Positions 1-6,789 of a DNA stretch of 7,884 nucleotides are shown in pieces (position 1 is the stretch's first letter; each line of letters starts with the position of its first letter). The position numbers and the translations under genes were made by a program. Origin of the DNA: Deltaproteobacteria bacterium RIFCSPHIGHO2_02_FULL_40_11 (GTDB lineage Bacteria > Bdellovibrionota > JACOXK01 > 2-02-FULL-40-11). The notes beneath the pieces are model-generated. The model did not search any database and was not told the DNA's origin. It was given only the letters and a program-made list of their open reading frames with translations. The stretch covers positions 1 to 7,884 of the forward strand of contig MGRI01000044.1 in NCBI GenBank assembly GCA_001798105.1, written 5' to 3'.

Positions 1-1936
1 TCCAATTTTCCTGTTGAAAGTATTCAAACACTTCTCCAAAATAGGATTTGAAATCTATTAGAAACTTTTCCAATTCCCCTTGATTTAAAATTTGGTCTTG
101 ATTGTTAGTATCGTACTTTAAAAAGATATGCTCAATGAGACGCACATACGCATATACAGCCTGTAAATAAACATCGTCAGAACCTGAGGCATCTTTAAAC
201 TTTGAGATCTTAAAAATACGATCCATATATTCAAAAAGCCCGGGATCTTTACCTGAAAAACTTTCTACAAGCTGTGGGAATTCTTTTATAAAAAAGTTTT
301 TATTCCAAAGCACAGTTACCTCTTGCCCATAAAGATATTGCTCGGCTTCACTCTTCATTCGGCTTGTTTCAACAATAAAATGAATCATTGCTAAAATTTC
401 TTTGTGATCTAACTTTCCATCTTGGTTACTGTTTGGGAAAATCTGATCCCCAATGGCAAAAATCGCCTTCCCCATGGTTTCTAATGTAGAATCTTCAATC
501 TCATGAATGACATGGTCTTTCCCCATCAAAGACTGAAAGCCCACTTTAAGTTTTCGAGCTGTTTTGAGGAGCGCAACCAATTCATTGGCCAAAATACGCT
601 CACGCGCTCCCCCCACATATAAAGATAGCTTTTGATCTTTGTCTTCATCATAAATCTTCATGAAAGCGTCAATATAAGACAGGAAAACTTGTCCCAATCT
701 TTCAGCATGGATACTGTTTTCTTCTTCTTTAAAGGGGCTCCCCCAAAGTTTTTCTTTTTGTTTAAGATCTTCCGAAGTCAATGCCTTCATTTGAGACTCA
801 ACATTTTCATAGGCGTCTAAAGCATTTTTTAAAATCTCTCGAAGTTTTCCAACATCTTCACGCGTAAAATCTTTGGATGTACTTTGAAAAATTTGAGCTT
901 TTAAATCCACAATCCCAGACACGAACACATCGGCATCCGATTCAGAAGCAATGTGCAATTTTTTTAAAAGCTGAGATAATGATTCAGTGCGAATAACCTT
1001 TCCATTTGATTTATAAAATTCATCTAAAAACCCATAAAATAGTTTTTCATATAAATGAACGACCCCTACAACATGAATGGCTTTCCAAGATCGATATTCA
1101 TTATACGCATAAGCATCGTAAATGGTTTCAAACGTAGATTGCATGTGCTTTAACATGCCTTGAATATTGTCAGAATGAATCACATCGGGTGTTCTTGCAA
1201 AAATGATTTCATTCATTAAAAAAACGGCGTCCATCCATTTTTCCCATTGGGCATAATCAAAACTGGGTTGTAAATACGTGTATTGTTTTAAAATAACCGA
1301 TTTTACCAACGGTGCTTTGGAGTCTTCCCAAAGTTTACGCGCAATATCAATCAACTGAGAAAAAATTCTTTTTCGCGTAATCCAATATTCTAAACGTTCT
1401 TGCGTATCATAAGACTGTAAACTAAATTCTTTGAGTCGCCCCACGTTTTTAGATAATTTTACAAATAAACTTGCATTATTTGCGAGTTTTTGAAAAAGCT
1501 GCGTTAAGGTTTCTTTCGATAACTGATCTTGCTCGGTCCCACGCAACATATTCACGATCCCATAAATTCGCTTCATCCAATCTTCCACAGGTTTTTTTTC
1601 TTTTAAAAGCCCTGCAGAAAAAATAAGATCGATTTCTTGGCTTGTATAAGATGTGGTATCTTTTCCAACCACCTTGCTTTCCCCCAAAGCCAAAAGCTGA
1701 TCTGTACACATCATGGCTTTTCTAAAATCTTCTTCCTGAAGGCTCCCTTCGATAAAGCCATCATAAGCGCTTTCAATGGTTCCAAAGCACTTTTTTGTAA
1801 TCTTATCGTTTTCGGAATAATTCACCTTAAGTTCAGGAGGGTCGGCAGGTTTTTCCCCAAACCAACGATTGGAACAGCCCGAAACGAATGCGATCAAAAC
1901 AAAAACAAAAAATATTTTAAAAAAGTTAAAACGCAT
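1..1936 (-). CDS. Large EF-hand-like outer-membrane lipoprotein, 3'-truncated by window edge
   Basis: The frame is open from the ATG at 1934-1936 to the left edge, giving 645 codons without a stop, so the C-terminus lies outside. Residues 1-20 are a lipoprotein signal peptide with lipobox VSG-C21. Serine at +2 favours outer-membrane sorting under the usual rule. The rest is helical and carries EF-hand-like calcium loops. Residues 502-513 read NSNQDGKLDHKE, which fits the 12-residue loop (oxygen ligands at 1, 3, 5, G at 6, hydrophobic at 8, D at 9, E at 12). Residues 430-441 begin DEDKDQKLS but lack the E at 12. Residues 609-621 (DTNNQDQILNQGE) fit with a shift. Weaker remnants sit near 134-145 (TEQDQLSKETLT) and 307-318 (YKSNGKVIRTES). 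I infer a tandem, partly degenerate calcium-binding protein anchored facing the periplasm or cell surface. The start overlaps the barrel gene by 11 bp, suggesting a functional pair. The exact family is unknown to me. Confidence 0.83.
   Translation of the reverse strand, partial: MRFNFFKIFFVFVLIAFVSGCSNRWFGEKPADPPELKVNYSENDKITKKCFGTIESAYDGFIEGSLQEEDFRKAMMCTDQLLALGESKVVGKDTTSYTSQEIDLIFSAGLLKEKKPVEDWMKRIYGIVNMLRGTEQDQLSKETLTQLFQKLANNASLFVKLSKNVGRLKEFSLQSYDTQERLEYWITRKRIFSQLIDIARKLWEDSKAPLVKSVILKQYTYLQPSFDYAQWEKWMDAVFLMNEIIFARTPDVIHSDNIQGMLKHMQSTFETIYDAYAYNEYRSWKAIHVVGVVHLYEKLFYGFLDEFYKSNGKVIRTESLSQLLKKLHIASESDADVFVSGIVDLKAQIFQSTSKDFTREDVGKLREILKNALDAYENVESQMKALTSEDLKQKEKLWGSPFKEEENSIHAERLGQVFLSYIDAFMKIYDEDKDQKLSLYVGGARERILANELVALLKTARKLKVGFQSLMGKDHVIHEIEDSTLETMGKAIFAIGDQIFPNSNQDGKLDHKEILAMIHFIVETSRMKSEAEQYLYGQEVTVLWNKNFFIKEFPQLVESFSGKDPGLFEYMDRIFKISKFKDASGSDDVYLQAVYAYVRLIEHIFLKYDTNNQDQILNQGELEKFLIDFKSYFGEVFEYFQQENW
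74..112 (-). other. Third EF-hand-like loop of the lipoprotein, variant spacing
   Basis: This encodes residues 609-621, DTNNQDQILNQGE. The final E and central D fit an EF-hand, but the first aspartate is one residue too early for the 12-residue loop. Helices (VRLIEHIFLKY and LEKFLIDF) flank it in the right positions. Confidence 0.5.
398..433 (-). other. Best EF-hand calcium-binding loop of the lipoprotein
   Basis: This encodes residues 502-513, NSNQDGKLDHKE, a near-canonical 12-residue EF-hand loop with N, N, D, G, L, D and E at positions 1, 3, 5, 6, 8, 9 and 12. It is flanked by hydrophobic helices (AIFAIGDQIF before, ILAMIHFIV after), as in true EF-hands. Confidence 0.7.
614..649 (-). other. 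Second EF-hand-like loop of the lipoprotein
   Basis: This encodes residues 430-441 starting DEDKDQKLS, with acidic ligands at positions 1, 3 and 5 and leucine at 8. Position 12 is valine rather than glutamate, so calcium binding may be weak or lost. A helix (YIDAFMKIY) precedes it. Confidence 0.55.
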
Positions 1937-3278
1937 ATGTCCCTTTCAACCACAATCGGTCGTGTTGTCTAAAATATCCAAAATACGTGGCATTTGTTCC
2001 CATAATCACATCCAATCCTCCAGAAACTTGAAATTTTGGAAGGATATTTAAATTTAATCCATTTCGAAAAATGGCTTGGTCCAAGTTCACCGACCATTCT
2101 GCAGATTGATACACATCCACTTGTGGATTGATCTTCCATTCAAGGCGACTCAAAAAGTTGTGTAAAGAAGGTGCGGGTAATTTAAAATACGGGTCTTTAT
2201 AGGGATCAAATTGATAGGTTGAAGAAATGCCCAAGAGTGTTTGTGGCCAATAAGGATGGTCATGTTTTGTTTGAATGGCAAAAACATGATTCCATTCTTG
2301 AGACTTCACCATGTATTCTTCCATGTCTTCTTGGTTTTCAGGCACACGGTACACAGATTCAAAATACAGGTCAAAGCCATGTCTTTTGGCACGAAACTCA
2401 AAGCCATAGGCTGTTTGATTATAAAATTCCGGGAATAAATGAATATCCCCTTCAAAAGATTTTTCCTGAATAATATCTAAACGGCTTTGAATCCGAAGCC
2501 TAGGCATCGGATCTGGGCCATGCATCACCAATGCAGAGATTTTATACCCATCAAAAAAATCCCTTAAACTTAACCGCACAGCCCCAGAAGGGCGAAAGAG
2601 AATATCCATAATATCTTCAGGATAGTGAAGGGTATACTTTAAAGGCACGGGGGCCTCGGCAATGGTGGCTTGATAATAGAAGGGCAAGGCCCATCTGGAA
2701 GGAGAGTAAAAACTGCCATCCCCTCGATAGTCATAGGTCGGACCGCCAAAACTTGGAATAAAAATGGGGCTCAACATCACTTCAAGATCCACAAGGTTTT
2801 CTTGAATATGCGCATATCCCCCCACCCAACCATCTGTTTTGGTTTCAAAAGGATCGACATAAAACTGCGGAAACAATTTTTGAATGGGACTATATCGATT
2901 GAAGCTTCCCCACTCTGGAAGCACCCGCCCCACTTTAAAAAAATAATCGGCTTTTCCACGATACTGATATCCAACATTTGCATTTGAAATATGTCCCCAC
3001 ACAGAATTTTCAATGGGGTAAATAAGCCACCCTTCGCCTTGAAGTTCGCCTGTGATGTGATTGTTTTCATAGGCAAGGTCTGTCGACACAAATAAACGCG
3101 TTTCAAAAGATTGCCCCTGATTGTTTTCGTTGGCAGCGGCATAGGCAAAGGTTTCATTCCCCATCATGAATTTTGAGCTTTGTTCGGCCTGGATCAGCCC
3201 CGGCCAAAGCATAAAGACAAAAAACGCAGTCATTCCAAGCTGTTTCACATGTTTACCTACCCGTTTGAGCTTAAACAT
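1926..3278 (-). CDS. Outer-membrane beta-barrel protein of unknown family
   Basis: A 450-residue exported protein. Residues 1-31 form a classical signal peptide: a basic n-region with several K/R, a hydrophobic core, then LIQA-EQ. The mature part alternates polar and hydrophobic residues in beta-strand fashion with many Y/F/W, and ends in GTYAF, a terminal phenylalanine typical of outer-membrane barrels. The segment FFKVGRVLPEWGSFNRYSPIQ at roughly residues 104-124 resembles the VGR-x-WG-x-SP pattern seen early in several porin-like barrels, but I cannot name the family. No plug or TonB box is evident. It is the first gene after a likely promoter and overlaps the lipoprotein gene by 11 bp, so the two products are probably made together and may form a complex. 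It shows no obvious similarity to the other porin in the window beyond barrel features. Confidence 0.8.
   Translation of the reverse strand: MFKLKRVGKHVKQLGMTAFFVFMLWPGLIQAEQSSKFMMGNETFAYAAANENNQGQSFETRLFVSTDLAYENNHITGELQGEGWLIYPIENSVWGHISNANVGYQYRGKADYFFKVGRVLPEWGSFNRYSPIQKLFPQFYVDPFETKTDGWVGGYAHIQENLVDLEVMLSPIFIPSFGGPTYDYRGDGSFYSPSRWALPFYYQATIAEAPVPLKYTLHYPEDIMDILFRPSGAVRLSLRDFFDGYKISALVMHGPDPMPRLRIQSRLDIIQEKSFEGDIHLFPEFYNQTAYGFEFRAKRHGFDLYFESVYRVPENQEDMEEYMVKSQEWNHVFAIQTKHDHPYWPQTLLGISSTYQFDPYKDPYFKLPAPSLHNFLSRLEWKINPQVDVYQSAEWSVNLDQAIFRNGLNLNILPKFQVSGGLDVIMGTNATYFGYFRQHDRLWLKGTYAF
1941..1946 (-). promoter_or_regulatory. Ribosome binding site inside the barrel gene
   Basis: AAAGGG lies 4 nt before the lipoprotein ATG (1934-1936), within the last codons of the barrel gene. 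It gives the lipoprotein its own ribosome site as well as coupling to the upstream gene. Confidence 0.6.
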
Positions 3279-3284
3279 AACGAT

Positions 3285-3288
3285 CTCC
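3285..3288 (-). promoter_or_regulatory. GGAG ribosome binding site that decides the barrel start
   Basis: GGAG lies 6 nt before the ATG at 3276-3278. Two in-frame ATGs further upstream (3288-3290 and 3312-3314) lack such a site, and the outermost lies inside the candidate promoter. The internal start also gives a normal signal peptide. Confidence 0.75.
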
Positions 3289-3302
3289 ATACCATTATAT
3301 AG

Positions 3303-3318
3303 AGCAAAGATCATGCCA
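3303..3318 (-). promoter_or_regulatory. Candidate sigma-54 (-24/-12) promoter
   Basis: The minus strand reads TGGCATGATCTTTGCT. This matches the sigma-54 consensus TGGCACG-N4-TTGC(A/T) at every defined position except one (T for C), with the correct spacing. The predicted start is about 3292, which would leave a 14-nt leader containing the GGAG ribosome site at 3285-3288. A competing TATAAT at 3294-3299 has no matching -35 box and would start transcription on top of the ribosome site. The identification rests on sequence alone. Confidence 0.5.
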
Positions 3319-3336
3319 TTTTTGCCAACTCAAGAC

Positions 3337-3350
3337 ATAGCATAAGCTAT
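3337..3350. repeat. Perfect palindrome ATAGC-N4-GCTAT
   Basis: Two 5-bp arms (3337-3341 and 3346-3350) are separated by 4 bp. It lies about 45-58 bp upstream of the transcription start predicted from the sigma-54-like element. It is not followed by T's on the minus strand, so it is not a terminator for the upstream gene. It could be an operator half or a chance inverted repeat. Confidence 0.4.
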
Positions 3351-3422
3351 TGATATTATTTATGTTTTTTTATTTTTTTGAGATTTAGAGAAAGTTTCAC
3401 ACTTTTTAGGTGCCCTTATTTG

Positions 3423-5342
3423 TCACCAATAGGCTTGATAGGAAGTAGGATTTTTAAAGAACTCTTCTTTTAACTCTCGGCCAAAAAACCCATTGGGGTA
3501 AAGTTCAATGGCCAATCGATACGTTTCAAACAATTCCCCTTCAAGCCCGGGCAATTGGTCATAAAAAGATTTCCAAAAGAAAGCCTCGACCATCCATTGG
3601 CTTAAGCGCTTTTCATTGGAATACCGTTGTAAAACCGCTTCGACCTTCTTTTCAAGCAGCCTCCCACGATGTGGCAAAACACGTTCTAAAAAAGGCCTTA
3701 AAATTTCAGAAGAGTCCCTCGACTCAAAGGGCAAAAGATGGGCCTCTTGAAAGCCTCGCCATTGAAAAAAGGTAAGCGCGGGCTCATCATGATCAAAATG
3801 GTAATAAAGTTCTGTATCCGCGTTTTTTTTACGTAGCGAAGGATCGGCATCAAAAGACAAATACGAAATTTCTGGAAACGGAAATACTTCTCCCGGATGA
3901 ATCCAATCCGGTGTAATTGAAATGACTTCTACGGGAAATTCTTTTTGAAAAGCTTGAAGCAGTTTTTCAAAAATTTCCACTTTAGATTCGGGTTCGAAAA
4001 TTGCTTGCGTTAAATTTTCATAGGCCAATTGAAACTGCTGCGCTCTTTGTTCAAGATATTGATAAATTTTGTTTTGCAGTTTTAATTTCAACTTTTTCAA
4101 AACAAACCCAAAGATTTCCTCCAATGTTTGAGAATACTGAACTTTAGAGAGCACCAAGTACCGCCCAATGGCTTCTCGATAAGCCTTTTCAAACGCAATC
4201 ATGGGAGAATCAATTTTTGCCTTATCTTCTGAAAGCATTTGTCTTGCATATTGAAACACAGATCGAACGGCCTCTTTTTCTTTTGCATCCTCGATCGCTT
4301 CAGACAAAACATCATCGTACCAAGTCCCCAATAATGTCTTAACTTCCTCAAAACGTTTTGGGCTTAATGTTTCATACTCATGTAAAGCGGCCATCTGAAA
4401 AGACACCCCATGAATTTGGGCGCCTTTAGGAACTTGGATCACCAAATCTAAAAACTGGTATCTTTCTGGAAGGGGAACGCCCTGTTCAACCCACCCATAC
4501 AGATTTCTAAGATCAAGGGGACTTAAATTCTTTTTTGTTTTTCCAAGATCCCCCATTTTCTTTTGAACCAAAAAGTTTAAGGTTTGACGCCGACGTTGTT
4601 TTAAAAAATTCCGATCAATTTCGGCTTCAACTTGAGCAATAAATTTTTTCCAAGCATACATTTGAAGTTTGGCTTCACCGTAATAGGCTTCAACCGCCCC
4701 CCCAATCCCTATGTTTAGTCTTTTCTGCTGAAGCGCTTTTTCTTTTTTTTCGGCATCCGTTGAATAGGTTTCAATGGTATCCCACAAAAGCTTTTGCTTT
4801 TGCGCGTTATATTGTTTTTTGGAAACCAAAGAAATTGTTTCATCTTTAAAAAGACCATCTGAAAGAAACATGCCTTCATATTTTTGCCATTCACAATCTA
4901 AAATTTTTTCAAAAACATCTTGTTTTAAAAATTCCAGGAAATTGCCTTGCCATTGAAGCGTCATGACAGACTCGATCAATTCTGTCCGACGAATGGTTTT
5001 TGTTTCCCCTTCACATGAAAATTCAAATATAAGCGGATCTTCAAGTTTTAAAAATCTTAGGTTTTCAAAATATATTTTTTTGGCTGATGCGCGTAAATCT
5101 GGATTGGGATCCAGGAATTCAACTTCTTGTAAAAGTTCCTGCGCTTCAGAAATGGGATAATTTTTTAAATCGAGTAAGAGCGCTTTACGTTCATCAAAGG
5201 CTGTCGCTTTAATTTTGAGGCCAACTTGAATGTCTTCAAAAGGCAAAATAGTAGATTGGCTGTCTTGCCCAAAACACAAGCTTGTCCAAATTAGGGGGAA
5301 TACAAAAAAACATTTCCACCTAAAATAGGACTTCAAAATCAT
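3423..5342 (-). CDS. Large exported helical protein of unknown family
   Basis: I do not recognise this 639-residue protein. The chosen ATG (5340-5342) gives a plausible signal peptide: MILKSYFRWK, then a hydrophobic stretch ending near LCFG-QDS. An in-frame TTG 16 codons upstream is less attractive. Neither start has a well-placed Shine-Dalgarno sequence, and the only purine-rich stretch (GGAAGGGG) lies about 15 nt from the ATG. The start sits inside the porin gene (23-bp overlap), so initiation probably depends on ribosomes finishing the porin. After the signal peptide the sequence is dominated by charged, leucine-rich helices with long K/E/Q-rich segments. One segment, LDPNPDLRASAKKIYFENL, has a HEAT-repeat flavour. 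The last 150 residues are richer in aromatics (DADPSLRKK, YYHFDHDEPALTFFQW). No transmembrane segment after the signal, no catalytic motif and no lipobox are visible. It is likely a periplasmic or secreted partner of the porin. Confidence 0.78.
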   Translation of the reverse strand: MILKSYFRWKCFFVFPLIWTSLCFGQDSQSTILPFEDIQVGLKIKATAFDERKALLLDLKNYPISEAQELLQEVEFLDPNPDLRASAKKIYFENLRFLKLEDPLIFEFSCEGETKTIRRTELIESVMTLQWQGNFLEFLKQDVFEKILDCEWQKYEGMFLSDGLFKDETISLVSKKQYNAQKQKLLWDTIETYSTDAEKKEKALQQKRLNIGIGGAVEAYYGEAKLQMYAWKKFIAQVEAEIDRNFLKQRRRQTLNFLVQKKMGDLGKTKKNLSPLDLRNLYGWVEQGVPLPERYQFLDLVIQVPKGAQIHGVSFQMAALHEYETLSPKRFEEVKTLLGTWYDDVLSEAIEDAKEKEAVRSVFQYARQMLSEDKAKIDSPMIAFEKAYREAIGRYLVLSKVQYSQTLEEIFGFVLKKLKLKLQNKIYQYLEQRAQQFQLAYENLTQAIFEPESKVEIFEKLLQAFQKEFPVEVISITPDWIHPGEVFPFPEISYLSFDADPSLRKKNADTELYYHFDHDEPALTFFQWRGFQEAHLLPFESRDSSEILRPFLERVLPHRGRLLEKKVEAVLQRYSNEKRLSQWMVEAFFWKSFYDQLPGLEGELFETYRLAIELYPNGFFGRELKEEFFKNPTSYQAYW

Positions 5343-6723
5343 AGGAAAAAATAAATGCCCCTTCCCTGTCTTCTTGATCAGTTGAATCAAAGATGTAACT
5401 TGCGTTCAATCTTAAAGCTAAATTATAGCCAGAAAGGGGAATCAAAACGCCCCCTGAAAAGGCCGTTCCATCTTCCACTTCTGGGTTTAAGTCATCTTGT
5501 TGACTTTGCAGTCTGGCTGCCACTTCCCATGGGCGTTCGCCTTCTTTCGAAGGTTTGAGTTTGGCAACCCAGCCAATCACCCAAGATTGATCTGTAAGAT
5601 CGCCACTTTGTACCCGCCGCACAAATTCCCCAAAAACTTCTCCCAATTGCTGGCCTGTAAGTTCTTGCAAATTAATTTTAAACCCAAACACCGCCATTTC
5701 AGATCTGCGTGAAGGATCTACAAACTTATCTTGTTCGCCAATCGGGGCCGTTCCAGAATCAATTCGGGCCGCGCCTCCCCAAACTTCAATGGGTTTTAAA
5801 TTCCAGTTCGTAAAGCGATTTAAAATCGATAAAGAGGCAACAACACGCACAGCAAAATCATCGAACGTGTCTTCATTGCCATCCATGTTAAACCCTGTGG
5901 CACTCACCCAAACTTGTCTTTCTTTAATCGCACCGGGTTTATGGGCTGCGTCTTCTTCACCAAATCCGATATCGACTCTTAAAGCTTTGGACTCATTTAA
6001 ACTATACTTATCTAAAATATTTTTGGTTGAAAAAACAGCTTGATCAAAAACAGACCTCACAAAAGCTTCTTTCATTTGGCCCAAGCGAACAACCACTTCA
6101 ACTTTATCGAATATTTTTCGGTAATACACTTCGGCCGTTTCAAGTTGTTGGTCAGAAACTTCTTCTCTTAACTCTCCTTGAATAATTTCTTCTTTTAAAA
6201 ACTTTCGGAGGTTCAAAGACATTTCTACGCCCCACTCTTGAAGTCTTACAAAGGGTGTAATTCGTGCATAATAAATATTTACTTTTTCAGCGCCGCCTTC
6301 AGTCTTGGCACTTTGTCCGGGACCTAAATCAAACTTGACCCCCCAGGCACCTTCCGTGCTATTGCCATGCGGAGCAACTGCCAAGCGTCCTTTTAAGTCT
6401 GGATTTTTTTGGAGCCATTCTTCACGTTGGGCATCTTGCGCTTTTTTTCTTTCATAAAGCCGGACATCGACTTTTTCATCTACGGCCGCTTTAAATTGAG
6501 GACTGTCTTTAATAATTTGAGGCAACTCTTGATTTTTAAATTTTTCTAAAGCTTCTTGAACTGCTTCTTGAATTTTTCGATCCAAATCTTCGTTGTCATC
6601 TTCATTGGCTTGCGTCGAAACACTTGGATTTGCTTGGTTTTCTTGTGAAAAGCCTTCCGGGCCAAAGAGATAAAAGGTTAAAAAGAAGAATGTAAAACAC
6701 AGAATTAAATTGAGTATACGCAT
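5320..6723 (-). CDS. Outer-membrane porin, resembling phosphate-selective porin O/P group, with N-terminal coiled-coil
   Basis: A 467-residue exported protein. Residues 1-26 form a signal peptide (a long run of F and L, likely cleavage near GFS-QEN). Residues about 41-108 are highly charged and helical, probably a periplasmic coiled coil. From about residue 125 the sequence alternates in beta-barrel style (KFDLGPG, YYARITPFVRL, VEVVVRLGQMKEAF) and ends in the aromatic F of FEVLF, as expected for Bam-recognised outer-membrane proteins. The stretch VVRLGQMKEAFVRSVF followed by a D-K-Y segment resembles the GQFK-P-F region of phosphate-selective porins O and P, which take up phosphate or polyphosphate. 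The family assignment is by eye and moderate; barrel and export are firmer. The start is set by AGGAGG. Its 3' end overlaps the next gene by 23 bp, and the upstream neighbour is a PLD-type hydrolase. An anion or nucleotide-product channel is therefore a reasonable guess, but a different porin family remains possible. Confidence 0.72.
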   Translation of the reverse strand: MRILNLILCFTFFFLTFYLFGPEGFSQENQANPSVSTQANEDDNEDLDRKIQEAVQEALEKFKNQELPQIIKDSPQFKAAVDEKVDVRLYERKKAQDAQREEWLQKNPDLKGRLAVAPHGNSTEGAWGVKFDLGPGQSAKTEGGAEKVNIYYARITPFVRLQEWGVEMSLNLRKFLKEEIIQGELREEVSDQQLETAEVYYRKIFDKVEVVVRLGQMKEAFVRSVFDQAVFSTKNILDKYSLNESKALRVDIGFGEEDAAHKPGAIKERQVWVSATGFNMDGNEDTFDDFAVRVVASLSILNRFTNWNLKPIEVWGGAARIDSGTAPIGEQDKFVDPSRRSEMAVFGFKINLQELTGQQLGEVFGEFVRRVQSGDLTDQSWVIGWVAKLKPSKEGERPWEVAARLQSQQDDLNPEVEDGTAFSGGVLIPLSGYNLALRLNASYIFDSTDQEDREGAFIFSYDFEVLF

Positions 6724-6789
6724 GATTTCCTCCTTCAAAGGTCTGACACTTCTAGCATACAAGACACTATGGCGCAAGCTTCGGAAACT
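6724..6789 (-). promoter_or_regulatory. 66-bp intergenic spacer with possible weak promoter and direct repeat
   Basis: This spacer separates the PLD/lamin-tail gene from the porin gene. On the minus strand, TATGCT at 6754-6759 could be a -10 box, but no convincing -35 box lies 16-18 bp upstream. The hexamer AGTGTC occurs twice as a direct repeat (6763-6768 and 6745-6750, 18 bp apart) and flanks the candidate -10. I see no terminator-like hairpin followed by a T-run, so read-through from the upstream gene is plausible. Confidence 0.3.
6729..6734 (-). promoter_or_regulatory. Strong ribosome binding site that fixes the porin start
   Basis: A perfect AGGAGG stands 5 nt before the ATG at 6721-6723. 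It sets the porin start there rather than at an in-frame TTG further upstream (6775-6777), which would place 18 unlikely residues before the signal peptide. Confidence 0.85.

Larger units (their letters stand above)
3279..3422 (-). promoter_or_regulatory. Intergenic regulatory region between the two gene blocks
   Basis: At 144 bp this is the longest non-coding stretch in the window. Read on the minus strand it starts after the TGA of the helical-protein gene and has no stable hairpin with a T-run, so no intrinsic terminator is evident. A-tracts (about 3363-3380) could bend the DNA or act as an upstream element. They are followed by a palindrome at 3337-3350 and a sigma-54-like element at 3303-3318. 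The region most likely starts a second transcription unit. Confidence 0.5.

Noticed and set aside
1476..1709. Minus-strand open frame of 77 codons
   Set aside because: It lies wholly inside the lipoprotein gene in another frame, has arginine- and aromatic-rich low-plausibility content and no ribosome site of its own.
1637..1972. Plus-strand open frame of 111 codons spanning the lipoprotein start
   Set aside because: It is antisense to two well-supported genes and has no domain or export signal. The F/K richness is the complement of the real genes.
2777..3157. Minus-strand open frame of 126 codons
   Set aside because: It lies in another frame within the beta-barrel gene, whose signal peptide, ribosome site and terminal aromatic are all consistent.
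3294..3299. TATAAT as a sigma-70 -10 box for the barrel gene
   Set aside because: There is no acceptable -35 box 16-18 bp upstream, and the resulting start would fall on the ribosome site. It is kept only as an alternative to the sigma-54 element.
3361..3422. T-rich plus-strand run near weak inverted repeats, as a terminator
   Set aside because: On the minus strand, where the genes lie, the run is A's. The GAAAGT/ACTTT arms are short and A/T-rich, so no terminator can be supported for the upstream gene.
6724..6789. Pho box upstream of the phosphate-type porin
   Set aside because: No pair of CTGTCAT-like 7-mers at 11-bp spacing is present. The AGTGTC repeat has an 18-bp period and a different core.
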